A DNA stretch of 19,251 nt, taken from assembly GCA_020345785.1 (NCBI GenBank), contig CP070771.1, forward strand, positions 4,785,578-4,804,828, read 5' to 3'. Position 1 is the stretch's first letter. Every line of letters starts with the position of its first letter. Below are positions 1 through 7,273 of this stretch, one piece after another. The notes under the pieces were generated by a model. It made no database searches and had not been told where the DNA came from. It saw only the letters and a list, made by a program, of their open reading frames with translations. Source of the stretch: Desulfobacterales bacterium. Its GTDB lineage: Bacteria; Desulfobacterota; Desulfobacteria; Desulfobacterales; JAFDCJ01. Both the position numbers and the translations under genes were made by a program.

Positions 1-1
1 C

Positions 2-187
2 GACCGAGGGGCGGTGCCGGCGCTGGTGGTCGGACGTATGTTGTCCTTTATAGAGGGCAAAAGTATGGATGCAGAAGACCTCGAAATGTTTACCGCAATC
101 TGCCAACATCACCAATTTTTGGTCTTGACAGACGAGGCGCATGAGAGCATTGTCTTCGGCGGAAATAGACATCAGGCATCGGGCTAA
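2..187 (+). CDS. 3' end of an unrecognised gene (partial)
   Basis: An open frame runs from the window edge (base 2) to a TAA at 185-187 and encodes the last 61 residues of a protein whose start lies outside. The peptide is hydrophobic at first (VPALVVGRML) and then has a mixed, acidic stretch (MDAEDLEMF) ending in NRHQASG. Composition and codon use look like the downstream genes, so I take it as a real C-terminus rather than noise. I see no family motif and do not assign a function. It lies 93 bases upstream of the ureohydrolase in the same direction, so it may belong to the same transcript. Confidence 0.5.
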   Translation, partial: DRGAVPALVVGRMLSFIEGKSMDAEDLEMFTAICQHHQFLVLTDEAHESIVFGGNRHQASG

Positions 188-280
188 TCAAAGTTATGCT
201 GGATTCAAGCGTGTCAGCCTGAAAAAAAACCGTAAACCATAACGTCAACCGTTTAAACATATAAAAAGGAGTCATGGCCC

Positions 281-1276
281 ATGAAACTATCAGAAGTTGC
301 AGAAAAGCTATTAATCGAGGTACCGAAGCCGTCAAACTGGGTGCCGGATGAATACGATGTCGGACTGCGCGATATTATGGTTGATTGGCGCGAGACGCCC
401 TCCGCCGATGTGGGCATCGTGGGAGTCCCTTTTGATACGGCGGTAATGGGGCGCCGCGGCTGCCGGTTCGGGCCCGAAAGTGTCCGCACGTCGCTGGTAT
501 TTTCCAATGTGTACGATCCGAGTATCGACGTGGATCTTTCCACTGGACTGAGCCTGACCGACTTCGGCAATATCGATGTATTGCAGACCGATGTTCTGCG
601 CACCCATGACCGTATTGAACAAGTGGTGACGGCCATTTATCAGCTCGGGGTGACACCCGTCATCATCGGTGGGGATCACTCGATCACCTATCCGGATGTA
701 AAGTCCCTGATAAATAATACCAACGGCCGTGTCGGCGTGATCATGATCGACGGTCATCTGGATGTGCGTCATTCCCATCATGGAGAAGTGTCCAGCGGTA
801 CGCCTTTTCGCCGCATCATGGAGGAGCCGGATAATCCCGTTTTACCCAAAAACCTTGTCGAAATTGGAATCAATGGTTGGCTTAACTCGCGTTACTACAT
901 GGATTACTGCCGCGAGATGGGCGTTACCGTTATTCCGGCCCGCCAGGTCCACCGCCGCGGTGTCGATGACGTCATTGCCCAAGCCCTTGAGATTGCAAGC
1001 GATGGAACTGAAGCAATTTTCCTCAGTATCGATATCGACGGGCTGGACCTCAGCATTGCGCCGGGAACCTGTGCGCCCAATCCAGGCGGTCTGACGGCTT
1101 ATGAGTCCTTGGAAATGGTCTGGCAAATTGGACAGCATCCATTATCCCGCGGCTTAGATGTTGTCGAGGTTGCGCCCAGCCTGGACTGCGGCGGCGTAAC
1201 CTCTATGATGGCGGCCGCTTTAATCATGCATTACCTGGGTGCCACCAAAACCCGCCTGCAAAAGCGGGAGGGTTAA
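281..1276 (+). CDS. Ureohydrolase, agmatinase/arginase family (copy 1)
   Basis: 331 aa, full length for a binuclear manganese ureohydrolase, which hydrolyses a guanidino group to urea plus an amine. All six metal-ligand positions of the family are present: His133 in GGDHS, Asp157/His159/Asp161 in DGHLD, and Asp251/Asp253 in SIDIDGLD. The N-terminal GVPFDTAVMGRRGCRFGP motif (about 48-65) and the C-terminal EVAPSLD motif (296-302) are also typical. Two departures from consensus are Gly for Ala in DAHxD and Leu for Pro in the LDP segment. The substrate (agmatine, guanidinobutyrate, guanidinopropionate, arginine or other) cannot be read from these motifs. The start at 281 follows AAAAAGGA at 263-270. 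An ATG at 274 is out of frame and rejected. The gene is followed 16 bases later by a permease gene, so export or uptake of its substrate or product is plausible. Confidence 0.9.
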   Translation: MKLSEVAEKLLIEVPKPSNWVPDEYDVGLRDIMVDWRETPSADVGIVGVPFDTAVMGRRGCRFGPESVRTSLVFSNVYDPSIDVDLSTGLSLTDFGNIDVLQTDVLRTHDRIEQVVTAIYQLGVTPVIIGGDHSITYPDVKSLINNTNGRVGVIMIDGHLDVRHSHHGEVSSGTPFRRIMEEPDNPVLPKNLVEIGINGWLNSRYYMDYCREMGVTVIPARQVHRRGVDDVIAQALEIASDGTEAIFLSIDIDGLDLSIAPGTCAPNPGGLTAYESLEMVWQIGQHPLSRGLDVVEVAPSLDCGGVTSMMAAALIMHYLGATKTRLQKREG

Positions 1277-1292
1277 AGCGCGACGGTTGAAG

Positions 1293-2195
1293 ATGAAACC
1301 ACGCCGCACATGGTATGTCGGCTCCTTTTTTGCCTTTATTTCGGCGGCACTTTTTGCCCTCGGTGACGCCGCCGTGCGACTGACCGCCTCGCAGGTGACG
1401 GTTTGGCACATGATGTTCGCCCGCTGCCTGGTCGGCCTGTTGGCGGTGTCGGCCATTGCCGGTACCATGCGCCTGCCGATTTTAGGACGCAACCGTGTGG
1501 CCATGATCTTTACCGGCATTGTCAACGTCGGCGGTGGTATGTGCATGATGATCGCGTTGACATTATTGCCGCTCTTCGATGCCATCGTGCTTCTTTATTT
1601 GTATCCGGCCTTTGCGGCCTTTTTTTCGCCGTATCTGGCTCGCGATCCGATTGACGGCATCGACTGGCTCCTGATCGGCGTCGCCTTTGCAGGAACTACG
1701 CTTGTGCTCTGGTCGGGACATGCGAGTCACGCCCTGCAGTGGGGCCACCTGGTGGGGGTAGGTACGCCGGTTTTTCAGGGACTGGCGTTTACCCTGATTC
1801 GACGCTACAGCATCGACCATCATGCGCTGACACCTTTCTTTTATTTCTGTTTAATCGGCACGCTGGGCAGTTTGTGGCCGCTGTCGGTCCAGCCGAAACC
1901 TTTCAACATCAGCGCTGCCGGCATCCTCGGTCTGCTGGCCATCGTCGTCCTGGCCGGCGTAGGGCAGGTGATCATGTACAAAGCCTTGGCATATATCCCC
2001 TCCCCCGACGCCGGCATTATCAGTATGACGGAAGTGATTTTCGGCGGCCTTCTGGGATATGTTATCTTCAGCGAGGCGTTATCCGGACGTGCATTTATCG
2101 GGGCCCTGCTCATTGTCGGCAGCGGCGTCGGCCTCAATCTCAAAAACCGGAGGGAAAATCAGGTCGCGACGGAAAAACCGCCTATGATCGCATAA
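1293..2195 (+). CDS. DMT-superfamily permease (EamA type)
   Basis: 300 aa inner-membrane protein with about ten hydrophobic segments in two EamA halves (roughly 8-140 and 150-283), as usual for drug/metabolite transporters. It has a positively charged start (MKPRR) and a polar tail after about residue 283 (KNRRENQ). The second half carries the family pattern of the last helices: a Gly-rich segment with GQVIMYKALAYIPSPDAGIIS (about 224-244), then EVIFGGLLGYVIFSEALS (about 247-264). I chose the ATG at 1293. A GTG at 1239 in the same frame would overlap the ureohydrolase and add a charged, non-membrane extension. The GGAGG at 1268-1272 is rather far from 1293, so translational coupling to the ureohydrolase is possible. 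Members move amino acids, polyamines and other metabolites; the substrate here is unknown. Confidence 0.85.
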   Translation: MKPRRTWYVGSFFAFISAALFALGDAAVRLTASQVTVWHMMFARCLVGLLAVSAIAGTMRLPILGRNRVAMIFTGIVNVGGGMCMMIALTLLPLFDAIVLLYLYPAFAAFFSPYLARDPIDGIDWLLIGVAFAGTTLVLWSGHASHALQWGHLVGVGTPVFQGLAFTLIRRYSIDHHALTPFFYFCLIGTLGSLWPLSVQPKPFNISAAGILGLLAIVVLAGVGQVIMYKALAYIPSPDAGIISMTEVIFGGLLGYVIFSEALSGRAFIGALLIVGSGVGLNLKNRRENQVATEKPPMIA

Positions 2196-2288
2196 CAACT
2201 GCACAAAACACATGCGAAATGCAGGGTTCCATCATTTAAAGGAGCAATTGACTAATTTTGCGATAATTACTCCCGAAATGAAAATCAT

Positions 2289-2507
2289 GAAAATTCCAAG
2301 CACCAAAAACCAAATCTCAAACAAATCCCAATGACCCAAATTCAAAAACCAAAACAAAAGATCCGTCTATCATTTCGCCCAACAGCATCGTTCCCGGCTC
2401 ACCATAGTTTACGAGGCGGTGCGATACAATAATGGTAAAGGTTTTGGTCATTGGATATTTAAATTTGAGATTTATTTGGAATTTGGTGCTTGAGATTTGA
2501 GATTTTA
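2289..2507. repeat. Imperfect inverted repeat, AT-rich arms
   Basis: The left arm (about 2289-2355) is purine-poor on the plus strand, with CCAAGCACCAAAAACCAAAT and CAATGACCCAAATTC. The right arm (about 2440-2507) carries their near complements in reverse order (GTCATTGG, then TTTGAGATTT, then TTGGTGCTTGAGATTT). The arms are about 65 bases and separated by about 85 non-repetitive bases. Such arms could form a long imperfect hairpin. No transposase is present, so this looks like a small non-autonomous or REP-like genomic repeat. Whether it is multicopy cannot be seen from one window. Confidence 0.6.
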
Positions 2508-2583
2508 TTTTTTGTTAAAACCATAATCATACAATTATTTTAGAATCTACTTTGACGCCACCCTGATGCGAAATGATGCGCAT

Positions 2584-2613
2584 TTGACAAGAGGCGTCAA
2601 ATCAGATTAATAA
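2584..2613 (+). promoter_or_regulatory. Candidate sigma70 promoter overlapped by palindromes
   Basis: TTGACA at 2584-2589 matches the -35 consensus exactly and is followed by TAATAA at 2608-2613 with an 18-base spacer, placing a start near 2620 and giving a leader of about 40 bases to the flavoprotein gene. The -35 lies inside a perfect dyad, ATTTGAC (2582-2588) and GTCAAAT (2596-2602), and a wider perfect 9-bp dyad pairs TTTGACGCC (2551-2559) with GGCGTCAAA (2593-2601). An 8-bp palindrome ATGCGCAT sits between them (2575-2582). This arrangement is what a repressor-controlled promoter looks like. The regulator is unknown. Confidence 0.45.
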
Positions 2614-2660
2614 CTTGAAATGTGATTATGTAGTTTGACATCTCATAAGGAATTGGGTGG

Positions 2661-4379
2661 ATGGACACCACTGTCCAGACGGATGTATTGGTCATCGGTA
2701 GTGAAGGCGCCGGGTGCCGCGCGGCCATAGCGGCGGCCGATGCCGGAACCTCGACGGTTGTCGTTACAAAAGGCCGCATGGGTCACAGCGGTGCCACACT
2801 GATGGCCGCTGCGGATATCAGTGCGGACAGTGGCAACATCTCGCGTCTGATGAAATTGCCGGGGGCTGACCCCGCTGACAGTCCCAAGCTCTTTGTTGAA
2901 GACATCCTGGCGGCAGGCAAAGATATCAACAACCGGCCGCTGGTGGAACACATCGTCGCCGCTGCCCCGCTGCGGGTGAAGGAATTGTTGGATTGGGGTC
3001 TGAAGGCCCACCATGTGATGCACGCGCCCGGCCACCGCTTTCCCCGTGGGGTGGCAACCACCGGTCGTGAAATCGTGCGTGTTCTGAATAAACAGCTAAA
3101 GCGCCGCGCCGTAAAAGTTATAGAGAATATCTTTATTTTTGAACTGCTCAAAACCCAAGGCAGCGTCAATGGAGCGGTTGGGCTGGATTTAACGTCGGGC
3201 GAATTTATCATCTTCCAGGCTCGGGCGACCGTGCTGGCAACCGGCGGCGGTGCCATGATCTATCCGCTGCTGACCGGGGCCCAGGAACTCACCGGCGACG
3301 GATATGCCATGGCGTTTCGTGCGGGGGCGCGATTGGTGGATATGGAAATGATTCAGTTCATGCCGCTGTGCCTGCTCGATCCGCCGGCTTACCGGGGCAG
3401 TTTGTTCCCGTTTTTATTGACGGCGGAAAGCCGCGATTCCCTCGACGGGAGGCTGTTAAACCGGCAGGGCGAACGCTTCATGCAACGCTGGGACCCGGAT
3501 AATCTTGAACACACCACACGGGATAAGCTGTCGGCGGCCATCGCTTACGAAGTTTACCAGGGCCGCGGCTCGCCCGGCGGCGGGGTTTATTTGTCATTTG
3601 CCCATCTCCCTCGAAATGTCATCGATCATTTTGCCGATTGGGCCCTCAAGCCGCAGCTGAAGAAAAACTGGCATCTCGCAGGCATGGACTTTCGGTTTAT
3701 ACGGGACAGGCTGATCCGCGGCGAAGCCCTGGAGGTCGGTCCGGCGTGTCATTTTTTCATCGGCGGCACGGATATCGATCCAAATTGCAGCACGGCTGTC
3801 CCGGGTCTGTTTGCCGCCGGAGAGGTGGTGGGCGGCCTGCACGGCGCCAACCGCCTGTCGGGCAACGCCTGCATGGAGATGCTGGTGGAAGGTGAAATTG
3901 CGGGGAGGGAGGCGGCCCGCTTTGCCCAACAGACCAACCTGCTAAGCATCCCTGCGGAACAAATTGAACAGAGCATCCAAAATGCGCTGATACCTCTGCA
4001 GCGGGCGGAGGGCATTTCGCCCTATCGAATTCGGCGCCGTATTCAACGCCAAGTCTGGGAAAACGCCGGAACGTTGCGCAGCGGGGATCAGCTCAAAGAG
4101 GCGCTGCAGGCGCTTGAGGGGCTCCGCCAAGATCAGGCTCAAAGCGTCTGCGGCTCAGACGAGCGGGTCTATAATCGGGAATGGTTGTGTCTGCTGGAAA
4201 ACCGCAGTTTATTGGACCTGTTGGAAGTGATCGCCCGCTGTGCTCTGGCCCGGGAGGAAAGCCGCGGCGTCCACCTTCGCAAAGACTGGCCGGATCAGAG
4301 CGAAAAATGGCAATGCAATTTGTTGGCGGCACGATCCCCGCAGGGTCTTAAAATTGAGAGGCGCAGTGCAGTCAGTTGA
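2661..4379 (+). CDS. Fumarate-reductase/succinate-dehydrogenase-type flavoprotein
   Basis: 572 aa FAD-dependent oxidoreductase of the FrdA/SdhA/NadB/AprA superfamily. The FAD dinucleotide motif is GSEGAG (13-18). TGGGAMIYPLLTG (194-206) and TGDGYAMAFRAGARLVDMEMIQF (211-233) match the flavoprotein core. The catalytic-domain patterns RDKLSAAIAYEVYQGRG (Arg287 at the position of the fumarate reductase proton-donor Arg), His364 in ACHFFIGG, and HGANRLSGNA (394-403, with Arg398) are present, so the dicarboxylate-binding residues look intact. No membrane anchor genes are nearby. The C-terminal domain is short and ends in a Cys- and Arg-containing helical region. The next gene, 15 bases on, encodes a one-domain 2Fe-2S protein that is the likely electron partner. 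Direction (enoate reduction or succinate-type oxidation) and exact substrate are unknown. AAGGA at 2647-2651 supports the start. Confidence 0.85.
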   Translation: MDTTVQTDVLVIGSEGAGCRAAIAAADAGTSTVVVTKGRMGHSGATLMAAADISADSGNISRLMKLPGADPADSPKLFVEDILAAGKDINNRPLVEHIVAAAPLRVKELLDWGLKAHHVMHAPGHRFPRGVATTGREIVRVLNKQLKRRAVKVIENIFIFELLKTQGSVNGAVGLDLTSGEFIIFQARATVLATGGGAMIYPLLTGAQELTGDGYAMAFRAGARLVDMEMIQFMPLCLLDPPAYRGSLFPFLLTAESRDSLDGRLLNRQGERFMQRWDPDNLEHTTRDKLSAAIAYEVYQGRGSPGGGVYLSFAHLPRNVIDHFADWALKPQLKKNWHLAGMDFRFIRDRLIRGEALEVGPACHFFIGGTDIDPNCSTAVPGLFAAGEVVGGLHGANRLSGNACMEMLVEGEIAGREAARFAQQTNLLSIPAEQIEQSIQNALIPLQRAEGISPYRIRRRIQRQVWENAGTLRSGDQLKEALQALEGLRQDQAQSVCGSDERVYNREWLCLLENRSLLDLLEVIARCALAREESRGVHLRKDWPDQSEKWQCNLLAARSPQGLKIERRSAVS

Positions 4380-4394
4380 CAGGAGCTGAAAAGG

Positions 4395-4703
4395 ATGGCG
4401 ATCGAAAAAATCCAGGTCAAAATTCTGTGCAGTCCGCCCGCCGGTAATGAAGACTCGTATTATAAGACGTTTCAGGTACCTCTGGAGGATACGATGAGCG
4501 TCACCAATGTGCTCCAATACATAAACGAAAATTTGGACGGCGGTTTGGCGTTTTACATGTCGTGTCAAAGGGGACTCTGCCGGGGCTGTCTGGTCCGGGT
4601 AAACAACCGGCCCGTTTTTGCCTGCACGCACCTGGTATCCGGCGATATCGTATTGGAACCACTGGATAAAACCAAAGTTATCCGGGATCTTGTGATCAAG
4701 TAA
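4395..4703 (+). CDS. Stand-alone SdhB-type 2Fe-2S ferredoxin-domain protein
   Basis: 102 aa. It contains the plant-type 2Fe-2S cysteine set Cys57, Cys62, Cys65 and Cys77 (spacing CX4CX2CX11C), the same spacing as the N-terminal domain of succinate dehydrogenase/fumarate reductase iron-sulfur subunits. The chain ends in EPLDKTKVIRDLVIK, the segment that closes that domain in SdhB. The usual C-terminal domain with the [4Fe-4S] and [3Fe-4S] clusters is absent, and only 130 bases of non-coding DNA follow, so this is not a simple frameshift. AGGAG at 4381-4385 supports the start, 15 bases after the flavoprotein stop. It probably passes electrons to or from that flavoprotein in the cytoplasm. Confidence 0.85.
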   Translation: MAIEKIQVKILCSPPAGNEDSYYKTFQVPLEDTMSVTNVLQYINENLDGGLAFYMSCQRGLCRGCLVRVNNRPVFACTHLVSGDIVLEPLDKTKVIRDLVIK

Positions 4704-4833
4704 CGGCGGGGGACGTTTAATCCACAGATTTCGCAGAGACGCCCAGCTTAGTGCCTTACATGCGCGGCGGACAGGGACAGGCTGCACGGATGACGTATTT
4801 ATTCGAAACCGAGTTACGACAGGAGCAAATGCG

Positions 4834-5922
4834 ATGAAAAAATCGCGGACGACAATTAAAATAGCAACAGCGGATCTGATTCGATATGCCAAAAATTTAC
4901 TGGTAGCCGCAGGCGCTGATGAAGCCAATGCTGAGACCGCGGCGGCAATTTTCGTTGAAGCGGATCTGAAGGGAGCCGGCGTACAAGGGGTCGACTATCT
5001 GTACTATATTATCGATTGCCTCAAGCGTGGTATTATCGACGGGAGCGCAAAACCGGCCATTGTAAAGCAAACAGAATCCACCGCCCTGATTGACGGAAAC
5101 AGCGGCCTGGGGCAGCCGGCCGCCGTCATGGCGGTTGATGTGGCAGCGAAGAAAGCCGGCAAAACCGGCACGGCATCCGTGGCGGTCACAAACTCAACTG
5201 ACATTTTCATGATCGGCGCCTATTCCGAACGGTTGGCCCAAAAAGGTCTTGTGGGCATGGCCATGACATCCGGTCCACCATTGGTGCACCCCTACGGAGG
5301 TGTTGAGCGGCTGCTCAGCACCAATCCCATCTCCATTGCCATACCCAGACGGGACAACGATCCGCTTGTACTGGACATGGCCACCAGCGCACTGGCAAGC
5401 TCGCGCATCCGGCAGGCGATGTATTACGATGAAAAGGTTCCGCCCGGTACGGGTATCGGGCCCGACGGCAGGTCTACCACGGATGCCAAAGCCATCCGCC
5501 AAGGTGCGCTAAGCCCGATGGCCGGCCACAAGGGGTACGGATTGGCGCTCTGCATTGGACTTTTATGCGGACCCATGACGGGAAGTGGGATTGGACCGGA
5601 ACTCGCCGGCTGGCAGGCAACCGGGGAAACTCAAACCCAGGGCCATTTTTTCTATGCCGTGGATCCCGCCTGCTTCGTTGATTACGACCGCTTTCTCGAT
5701 CGCACCGAATGGTACATCAATGTCATTAAAAACTCCCGCAAAGCCGAAGGAGTTGATGAAATTCTCGTGCCGGGTGAACGGGGTGCCGCAACGCGGCGCA
5801 GACAGCGGCAGCATGGGATTGAGGTGCTTGAAAAGACATGGCAGGTGCTCTCAGAGCATGCCAAAGCGCTTGGTGTTGATATCCCGCAACACGAGTTTGG
5901 GAAAGAGGAAGAAGGTCATTGA
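4834..5922 (+). CDS. Ldh2-family (malate/L-lactate/ureidoglycolate DH-like) protein with altered active site
   Basis: 362 aa, full length for the Ldh2 (AllD/ComC/DpkA) family of NAD(P)H-dependent 2-hydroxy/2-keto/imino acid oxidoreductases. Family features: N-terminal helical domain, GGVERLLSTNPISIAIP (155-171), LVLDMATSALA (178-188) and GHKGYGLALCI (231-241). Two histidine motifs that are nearly invariant are changed. The GvdSHGv position reads GVQGVDY (about 49-55), and the NSnHFG position reads NSTDIF (120-125), so Asp123 replaces the proposed catalytic His. The fold and nucleotide site are probably kept, but the reaction may differ or be lost. GGAG at 4821-4824 supports the start. The next gene begins 2 bases after the stop, so translation is probably coupled. 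Confidence 0.8.
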   Translation: MKKSRTTIKIATADLIRYAKNLLVAAGADEANAETAAAIFVEADLKGAGVQGVDYLYYIIDCLKRGIIDGSAKPAIVKQTESTALIDGNSGLGQPAAVMAVDVAAKKAGKTGTASVAVTNSTDIFMIGAYSERLAQKGLVGMAMTSGPPLVHPYGGVERLLSTNPISIAIPRRDNDPLVLDMATSALASSRIRQAMYYDEKVPPGTGIGPDGRSTTDAKAIRQGALSPMAGHKGYGLALCIGLLCGPMTGSGIGPELAGWQATGETQTQGHFFYAVDPACFVDYDRFLDRTEWYINVIKNSRKAEGVDEILVPGERGAATRRRQRQHGIEVLEKTWQVLSEHAKALGVDIPQHEFGKEEEGH

Positions 5923-5924
5923 CC

Positions 5925-7145
5925 ATGAGAATCAATATCGATCGTCTCAAATCAAATTTAGCAGCGCTTTCTCAAATTGGCCGCACGCCGGAGGGAGGGG
6001 TATCGCGGCCGTCTTTTAGCCAGGCCGATGTGAAAGCCAGACAATGGTTCATTCAAAAGTTAAAAGAGACCGGTCTGGCGGCAGCCGTCGACGCTGCCGG
6101 CAATATCTTTGGACGCCTGGATGGGAAAGGCCCGGCGGTTATCAGCGGATCCCATCTTGATACCATTATTAATGGTGGATTTTACGACGGTGCCGCAGGT
6201 GTCCTCTGCGCCTTGGAATGCATCAACACCATCAAAGAAAAAGGAATTAAGGTTAAAGCACCTCTGGAAGTGGTCTCTTTTGCCGACGAAGAAGAATGGT
6301 TTTATGGATTTTTAGGCAGTTATGCGTTGACCGGTCAGTTAAAAGATGCCGCGCTCGATAAGGTGCATGACAAGAACGGGCAGTCGCTCGCAACGGCCAT
6401 GCGCAGGGCCGATCTGGATTTGGCATTGATCGAGCAGGCCCAACGACCCCGAAACGATATCAAGGCGTTTGTGGAGCTGCATATTGAGCAGGGTCCTTTA
6501 TTGGAACAGACCGGCCATGGCATCGGCGTGGTTGACAGCGTAAAAGGCGATTATCGCTATGGCATCACCTTCAAGGGCCAAAGAAATCACGCTGGCTCTC
6601 CCATGCCGGGCCGGCGCGACGCCATGCGCGCCGCCGTGCAATTGATCAACTACATGTATACGCAATTAGACGCGATTGAATCGCCCGATGTTTTACTGAC
6701 CGTGGGCGCAATTCAGGCGGATCCAAGCCTCGAGACGGTCATACCGGCGTCGGTTTATTTTTCCATCGACTTTCGGGCCCCGGCCAAAGACATTCTTTTG
6801 AAATTGTCTGACCGCCTTCACCATGAAGCTAAACGACTGGCGGAAGTCGGCAGTCTGGAGTTGACAATGGAACCTTTGATGATCATTGATCCGGTTCTTT
6901 TCGACGACGGCGTGTTGGAGGCCATCCGCCAAGCGGCCATAGGCCTTGATTTGAATTGGTGTCATATATCCAGCGGTGCTGGGCACGATGGACAGGTATT
7001 GGGCAGGTACGTCTCCTCGGCCATGATCTTTGTACCCAGCCAAGGGGGTAGAAGCCACTGTCCGGAAGAACACACAACGGATGAGCATATTGAAGCCGGA
7101 GCGAACGTGCTGTTGCACACCCTGGTGCAACTGGCCAACCAATAG
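5925..7145 (+). CDS. M20-family N-carbamoyl-L-amino acid / allantoate amidohydrolase
   Basis: 406 aa zinc hydrolase of the AmaB/AllC/beta-ureidopropionase group, which removes the carbamoyl (or ureido) group from N-carbamoyl amino acids or allantoate. Metal and catalytic residues are visible: His77 and Asp79 in GSHLDT, Asp88 in FYDG, Glu122/Glu123 in DEEEWF, His186 in HIEQGPLLE, and His378 in SHCPEEH. The dimerisation-domain motif NHAGSPMPGRRDA (221-233) and SGAGHDGQ (350-357) are also typical. Near the catalytic glutamates the usual DEEGxRFG segment is two residues shorter (DEEEWFYGFLGS), and the usual NVIP reads TVIP. I prefer ATG 5925 over TTG 5919. GAAGG at 5911-5915 inside the upstream gene is the likely ribosome site. 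Its place beside an AllD-family protein recalls ureide catabolism, but no allantoinase is present. Confidence 0.87.
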   Translation: MRINIDRLKSNLAALSQIGRTPEGGVSRPSFSQADVKARQWFIQKLKETGLAAAVDAAGNIFGRLDGKGPAVISGSHLDTIINGGFYDGAAGVLCALECINTIKEKGIKVKAPLEVVSFADEEEWFYGFLGSYALTGQLKDAALDKVHDKNGQSLATAMRRADLDLALIEQAQRPRNDIKAFVELHIEQGPLLEQTGHGIGVVDSVKGDYRYGITFKGQRNHAGSPMPGRRDAMRAAVQLINYMYTQLDAIESPDVLLTVGAIQADPSLETVIPASVYFSIDFRAPAKDILLKLSDRLHHEAKRLAEVGSLELTMEPLMIIDPVLFDDGVLEAIRQAAIGLDLNWCHISSGAGHDGQVLGRYVSSAMIFVPSQGGRSHCPEEHTTDEHIEAGANVLLHTLVQLANQ

Positions 7146-7157
7146 ATTAAACTGTTG

Positions 7158-7205
7158 GTAAAGATTCCTGGCCCAAAGGACCAGGCTTTCAATGTTAGAA
7201 TAAAG
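7158..7205 (+). repeat. 48-base hairpin repeat, copy A
   Basis: It starts 12 bases after the amidohydrolase stop. It contains a hairpin CCTGGcCC-aaa-GGaCCAGG (7167-7185, one internal mismatch) followed by CTTTCAATGTTAGAATAAAG. The same 48-base unit recurs at 16145-16192 with 43 of 48 positions identical, and two of the changes fall in the hairpin (a loop base, and an A-to-G that keeps pairing as T-G). The T-poor tail makes it a weak intrinsic terminator at best. Confidence 0.65.
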
Positions 7206-7246
7206 CACATGCTAAAGCGGCAATAATTATCTAGACATTCTTTATT

Positions 7247-7252
7247 TATAAT
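7247..7252 (+). promoter_or_regulatory. Possible -10 element upstream of ureohydrolase 2
   Basis: A perfect TATAAT lies 21 bases before the start codon in a very AT-rich stretch. No good -35 lies at 16-18 bases (the hexamer at the right distance is TAATTA), so this is only a weak promoter suggestion. The gene has no clear Shine-Dalgarno sequence, so a short-leader transcript is possible. Confidence 0.3.
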
Positions 7253-7273
7253 TTTCACCGCACTGGACATGAA

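Larger units (their letters stand above)
2196..2660. other. Intergenic region with inverted repeat and promoter zone
   Basis: 465 bases with no credible gene. It contains an AT-rich imperfect inverted repeat (arms about 2289-2355 and 2440-2507) and, at 2551-2613, overlapping palindromes and a sigma70-like promoter. No tRNA or other RNA gene was recognised. An AAGGAG-like stretch near 2239 is not followed by a usable reading frame. Confidence 0.6.

Noticed and set aside
2635..2640. Second TTGACA near the flavoprotein start
   Set aside because: It is only about 20 bases before the ATG, leaving no room for a -10 and leader.
2661..4703. Respiratory succinate dehydrogenase/fumarate reductase complex
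   Set aside because: There are no membrane anchor subunits, and the iron-sulfur protein lacks the domain that contacts quinone and the other clusters.
4209..4928. Long minus-strand frame (239 codons) opposite the flavoprotein end and 2Fe-2S gene
   Set aside because: It overlaps two well-supported plus-strand genes and reads as an antisense shadow without motifs.
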